A stretch of 7,754 nt of DNA from DASQUP01 sp035641235 (GTDB lineage: Bacteria > Actinomycetota > CADDZG01 > WHSQ01): assembly GCA_035641235.1 (NCBI GenBank), contig DASQUP010000116.1, forward strand, positions 1-7,754, written 5' to 3'. This document shows, in pieces, positions 4,887 to 7,754 of the stretch; the stretch's first letter is position 1; every line of letters begins with the position of its first letter. A program made the position numbers and the translations under genes. The notes under the pieces are model-generated. The model was not told where the DNA came from. It was given only the letters and a program-made list of their open reading frames with translations, and made no database searches.

Positions 4887-5036
4887 TAGGGACACGGTCG
4901 CCCGCGCGAGCCCGAGCCGCTCGGAGATGCGTGCCTGGAGGATGCGCTGGCCCTCCTCCTCGAGCTCGAAGATCGCCTCGAGGTACTCCTTGGACGCGGG
5001 GTTCAGACCGTGCAGGTCGGGGGACCGGGTCGCCAT
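4887..5036 (-). pseudogene. DtxR/MntR-family repressor, N-terminal fragment only
   Basis: About 50 residues, MATRSPDLHGLNPASKEYLE followed by AIFELEEEGQ and the helices RISERLGLARATVS, match the start of DtxR-type metal-dependent repressors: the EYLEAIFELEEEG helix and then the helix-turn-helix. The match stops in the middle of the recognition helix at TVS, where family members continue with a segment like EMVKRLEEDGLV. Instead the frame goes into membrane-protein sequence. The metal-binding and dimerisation domains are absent, so it cannot act as a normal metal-dependent repressor. The gene seems to be the result of a deletion or insertion joining two different genes. Confidence 0.65.
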
Positions 5037-5048
5037 TCGTCGATTCTA
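5037..5048 (-). promoter_or_regulatory. Probable leaderless -10 of the DtxR-like fragment
   Basis: TAGAAT on the minus strand (5048-5043) lies 6 bases before the ATG at 5036, the same distance as at the mazE-like gene. No Shine-Dalgarno sequence precedes the ATG. The -35 is weak at best: TGAGAC at 17-base spacing. Confidence 0.45.
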
Positions 5049-5192
5049 GTGCGCCGTTCGGCAACGTCTCAGAGGCCAACGCGATCTCTGGAATTCGCAG
5101 TCCCTTCAAACGGGGCCTCAAACGACGAGGGTTGATCGTCACCGTACGAGCGGTTGCCCCAGGCGGGCAGCCCAGGAGGCAGGAGGTGGGTC

Positions 5193-5708
5193 ATGAAGAG
5201 ATTCAAGGTCAGGATCAGGATTGGTCGCAAGGCCGTCCTACTGGTGACCGCGCTTGCCGTGATGCTGATTGCGCTCGGGGGAGTCGGCATGGCGAGCGAA
5301 GGCGTCACCGACGGATGGCTGCACTCCGAGATCGCCCAGGGGTCACGCCCGACGAGCACCTCTGCAGTCACCGACGGCTGGTACCAGTCGGAGATCGGCG
5401 AGCAAGCCCGCGCCGCGGCTCCGGCTCGGCGAGCCGTCACCGACGGATGGCTCGGGTCCACCGTCGGTGAGAACGCTCGAGCGGAGACGGCTCGCGGGAT
5501 CGCGGCCGCCGAAGAGCTCGTTGGCTCCACCGATGGCTGGCTCCACTCGGTCGTTGGAGAGGCCGCCCGAGAGCAGCAGCCGATCAAGGTTGTGGATTCG
5601 CCGGCCCGGACGCAGCTGCCGGATACGACTCTCATCGTCTTGGTGATCGCGACGGCTCTGCTGGCGGGCATGGGCGGTTACTTCCTCCGCACGCGACTCG
5701 CGCTGTAG
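5193..5708 (+). CDS. Exported membrane-anchored protein with four TDGW repeats
   Basis: A 171-residue protein of unknown function. It has a basic N-terminus (MKRFKVRIRIGRK), a hydrophobic segment at about 14-33 that would act as signal peptide or anchor, and a second hydrophobic helix at about 146-163 followed by RTRLAL, so the middle is probably outside the cytoplasm. The middle carries four 15-residue repeats: VTDGWLHSEIAQGSR (38-52), VTDGWYQSEIGEQAR (59-73), VTDGWLGSTVGENAR (82-96) and STDGWLHSVVGEAAR (112-126), joined by Ala/Pro-rich linkers of 6, 8 and 15 residues. AGGAGG lies 6 bases before the ATG at 5193, which decides the start. It stands alone upstream of the SARP regulator on the same strand, 160 bases apart. 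I do not recognise the repeat. Confidence 0.85.
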   Translation: MKRFKVRIRIGRKAVLLVTALAVMLIALGGVGMASEGVTDGWLHSEIAQGSRPTSTSAVTDGWYQSEIGEQARAAAPARRAVTDGWLGSTVGENARAETARGIAAAEELVGSTDGWLHSVVGEAAREQQPIKVVDSPARTQLPDTTLIVLVIATALLAGMGGYFLRTRLAL

Positions 5709-5770
5709 GCCAACTTCGGCACTTTGACAACAGCGCGAGGCGAAGCCGCCCTGGTCGAAGTGTCGAAGCA

Positions 5771-5807
5771 AAGGGGAGAGTCGCCACGCGGAAGCGGCTC
5801 TCCCCTT
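5771..5807 (+). terminator. Strong stem-loop between the TDGW gene and the SARP gene
   Basis: AAGGGGAGAG (5771-5780) and CTCTCCCCTT (5798-5807) are perfect 10-bp arms. CGC and GCG extend the stem inward after a one-base mismatch. No T-run follows, so a classical intrinsic terminator is not shown. GC-rich bacteria often use such stems without a U-tract, and it could equally be an attenuator or RNA-stability element in the 5' leader of the regulator gene. The remainder of 5709-5868 holds nothing else I can name. Confidence 0.6.
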
Positions 5808-5868
5808 AAGCAGGGGGAACCCGCTTGTGTCCCGGCCGGCAGTCGAAGACCATTGTGAAAGAGGAGCT

Positions 5869-7683
5869 ATGACTGTATCCATCCATCTGCTCGGAAACGT
5901 TTCCATCAGCCGCAACGGCTCACCAATCGAGCCTCTTAGAGGCAGAAAGGTGTGGGCCTTGCTCGCGTACTTGCTGCTGTCGAGAGCCCCGGCAACACGC
6001 GACCATCTCGCATCGCTGTTGTTCGGTGAGGCAGACGATCCTTTGCGGGCATTGCGCTGGAACCTCACCGAACTGCGCCGTGCCCTGGGTTCACACAGCC
6101 TTCTCAAGGGAGAGCGGGTGTCCCTGTCGCTGCCGCCGGGCGCCTACGTCGATGTTCTCGTTCTCAAATCGGGAACCTGGGTCGAGGCTACCCAGGCGCC
6201 CGGTCTGGGCCGCGAGCTGTTGGAAGGGATGGACTTTTCGTCCTCGCCGTCCTTCGATGCCTGGCTGCTCAACGAGAGGAGGCACGTCAAAGCTTCCACG
6301 GAGGCGATCCTACGCGAGGCGGCGATGTTCCGGATCGCCGCCGGAGATGCCGAGGGGGCGATCGATTACGCGGCTCGCCTGGTGGCATCCGACCCTCTCG
6401 ACGAGACCTTCCAGGCGTTGCTGATCCGCGCGTACGCGGCCGCGGGAGACCGCGATGCGGCCGCGCGCCAGTTGGCGGCGTGCGTGGAGCTGTTCGGCAA
6501 GGAGCTCGGCGTGGAGCCCGGCGCAAACGTCACGAGTTCCGTCGACGTGAGCTTCGCGTCGACGACCAGCGGCCCCCTCGGAGGACGCCCGGCCGTGCGC
6601 GCGCAGCTCGAGGCCGGCGAGGCCGCTATCAAGGCGGGAGCCCTGGATGCGGGGATCGAGTGCCTGCGCCGGGCGACCGCGGAGGCTCATCTCCTCGGAG
6701 ATCTCGAGCTCAAGGCGCGCACCCTCTTTGCCATCGGCACGACACTCGTGCACTGCGGGCGTTTCCGCTACGAGGAAGGGGCCGCGGCGTTGCACGAGGC
6801 CGCGGCCATCGCGGAGCGTCTCGACGACGATCACCTCGAGTCGGCCGCCTACCGAGAGATCGCGTGGGTCGAGCTGCTGACCTGCCGCTATCAGCGGATG
6901 GAGGTCCTGCTGAACAAAGCTCTGGAACTAGCCGGCGACGATCCCGACACCCGAGCGGGCGCCCTGTGGGTCCTGGGCATGGGGGTAATGGAGACCGGGC
7001 GATACGGGGCCGCCGTCGAACACCTCGAGGAAGCGGTTCGCCTCGCGACGAGCGCGGACCAGACGCGTCACGTGGTTCCGGCGCTCTCGATGCTCGGCAA
7101 GGCGCAGATGATGCGAGGGGAGTTCACCGCCTCGCGCGCCGCCTTCGACCGTGCCTTGTCTCTATGCGATGAACAGAGATGGGCGTGGATGAGGCCCTGG
7201 CCCGAGTCCTACTTCGGCCAGCTCGAGCTGCACGAAGGGAACCTCGAGCGAGCAGAGGAACTCTTCGAGCACGCGTTCGCAATGGGGAGCCAATACGCCG
7301 ATCCCTGCTTCAAAGCAAAAGGGTCGACGGGACTGGGAATGCTGGCGGCGGAGCGCGGAGATGTGGAGGGGGCGGTGAAACTTCTCCAGGAGGCACAGAT
7401 GTATCTCGTCCGGACGCCCGACCACACGTGGACGCTGGCCTACGCGCTCGATGCCCTCTGCAAAGTAGCCGCGAGGCACCGGGTTCCGGAGGCCGCTCGC
7501 TGGATCAACGACCTGGAGTCGCTAGCCGGCCGCACCGGGCTGCGGGAGTTCGTGGCCTGGGCCTATCTGTACCGGCACGAGCTCGGCGACCCACGTGCTC
7601 TCGAGACCGCGGAGGTGCTGGCGCGCGAGATGGAGAGCCCCCTCGTGCATCAGGCCATTCGCGCCGCCGCGATGCCGGTCTAG
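5869..7683 (+). CDS. SARP/AfsR-like regulator: winged helix + BTAD + TPR-like region
   Basis: A 604-residue protein. Residues 3-95 (IHLLGNVSISRNGSPIEPLR, then VWALLAYLLLSRAPATRDHLASLLFG and ALRWNLTELRRAL) are the SARP-type OmpR-like winged helix that binds direct repeats near target promoters. Residues about 100-220 form a bacterial transcriptional activation domain, ending in the signature-like LFGKELGVEPGA. From about 240 to the end there are tandem 35-40-residue helical pairs of TPR type, for example AVEHLEEAVRLATSADQ, ASRAAFDRALSLCDEQ and RAEELFEHAFAM. There is no NB-ARC ATPase between BTAD and TPR, so it is shorter than AfsR. Such proteins usually activate secondary-metabolism or stress genes. 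GAGGAG lies just before the ATG at 5869 with tight spacing; an upstream in-frame start at 5827 lacks one. The targets are unknown; the adjacent TDGW gene is one candidate. Confidence 0.88.
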   Translation: MTVSIHLLGNVSISRNGSPIEPLRGRKVWALLAYLLLSRAPATRDHLASLLFGEADDPLRALRWNLTELRRALGSHSLLKGERVSLSLPPGAYVDVLVLKSGTWVEATQAPGLGRELLEGMDFSSSPSFDAWLLNERRHVKASTEAILREAAMFRIAAGDAEGAIDYAARLVASDPLDETFQALLIRAYAAAGDRDAAARQLAACVELFGKELGVEPGANVTSSVDVSFASTTSGPLGGRPAVRAQLEAGEAAIKAGALDAGIECLRRATAEAHLLGDLELKARTLFAIGTTLVHCGRFRYEEGAAALHEAAAIAERLDDDHLESAAYREIAWVELLTCRYQRMEVLLNKALELAGDDPDTRAGALWVLGMGVMETGRYGAAVEHLEEAVRLATSADQTRHVVPALSMLGKAQMMRGEFTASRAAFDRALSLCDEQRWAWMRPWPESYFGQLELHEGNLERAEELFEHAFAMGSQYADPCFKAKGSTGLGMLAAERGDVEGAVKLLQEAQMYLVRTPDHTWTLAYALDALCKVAARHRVPEAARWINDLESLAGRTGLREFVAWAYLYRHELGDPRALETAEVLAREMESPLVHQAIRAAAMPV

Positions 7684-7702
7684 GCCGAATCCCGAACGCG
7701 TC

Positions 7703-7754
7703 TCAAACGGTCAGGTTGTTTTGCAGCGCCTCGGGCGCGGGTCGTGGTTGGTAG
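7703..7754 (-). CDS. Possible 3' end of a convergent gene (partial)
   Basis: On the minus strand the frame entering from the right edge reads YQPRPAPEALQNNLTV and stops with TGA at 7705-7703, 19 bases after the SARP gene ends. A Pro-rich linker and a polar tail make a plausible protein C-terminus, but only about 16 residues are visible. I cannot name a family, and the frame could be open by chance. Confidence 0.3.
   Translation of the reverse strand, partial: YQPRPAPEALQNNLTV

Noticed and set aside
4439..5049. Plus-strand open frames opposite the DtxR and membrane-protein fragments
   Set aside because: Their composition is Arg/Pro-rich, typical of antisense frames in GC-rich DNA, and the recognisable motifs are on the minus strand.
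5154..5192. Earlier start for the TDGW protein
   Set aside because: The upstream start has no ribosome binding site, while AGGAGG lies 6 bases before the ATG at 5193 and the signal segment begins there.
7027..7033. GGTTCGC inside the SARP gene as another boundary arm
   Set aside because: It is a coding 7-mer with no partner and no 28-mer nearby.

Overview
The window looks like an accessory, rearranged stretch of a GC-rich bacterial chromosome, most likely an actinomycete relative. The reasons are: a long SARP/BTAD-type regulator, a MazF-type toxin paired with a ribbon-helix-helix antitoxin, GC-rich codon use in the right half, and -10 boxes placed so close to the start codon that leaderless transcripts are expected. 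Genus and species cannot be told from this sequence alone.

Layout. (1) Bases 1-1020, minus strand: one open frame containing most of a nucleotide-sugar dehydrogenase. It has lost its N-terminal Rossmann part and runs in frame into a fragment resembling the C-terminal part of a polysaccharide deacetylase. It reads as a gene relic or chimera. (2) Bases about 1117-4388: four small modules. These are a MazEF-like toxin-antitoxin pair (minus), a VapBC pair (plus), an NTF2/SnoaL-like protein (minus), and a divergent MarR regulator / VOC (glyoxalase-fold) protein pair. Each lies between two copies of a 27-28 bp direct repeat that ends in TGCGCGAACC. Five copies occur, all in the same orientation although the genes are not. 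Repeat-to-repeat distances are 716, 803, 642 and 1083 bp, which is gene-cassette size. Two copies also have an inverted partner of their end 60-70 bp upstream. The arrangement resembles an integron cassette array, but the ends do not match canonical attC sites and no integrase lies in the window. (3) Bases 4495-5036, minus: a DtxR-family N-terminal fragment fused to the remains of a small membrane protein whose frame is broken. (4) Bases 5193-7683, plus: a 171-residue exported, membrane-anchored protein carrying four copies of a 15-residue TDGW repeat, then a 37-bp hairpin, then a 604-residue SARP/BTAD regulator with TPR-like helices. A probable gene tail on the minus strand begins at 7703.

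How it may work. The two toxin-antitoxin pairs would stabilise the cassette-like block. Each shows signs of self-control: overlapping antitoxin and toxin genes, and for vapBC a perfect palindrome over the -10. The MarR/VOC module has overlapping face-to-face promoters with a palindrome on both -10 boxes, so the regulator probably controls itself and the VOC gene. The broken genes on both sides of the block suggest repeated recombination. The right-hand genes (TDGW-repeat protein and SARP regulator) look intact and compositionally typical, and may be the resident chromosome.
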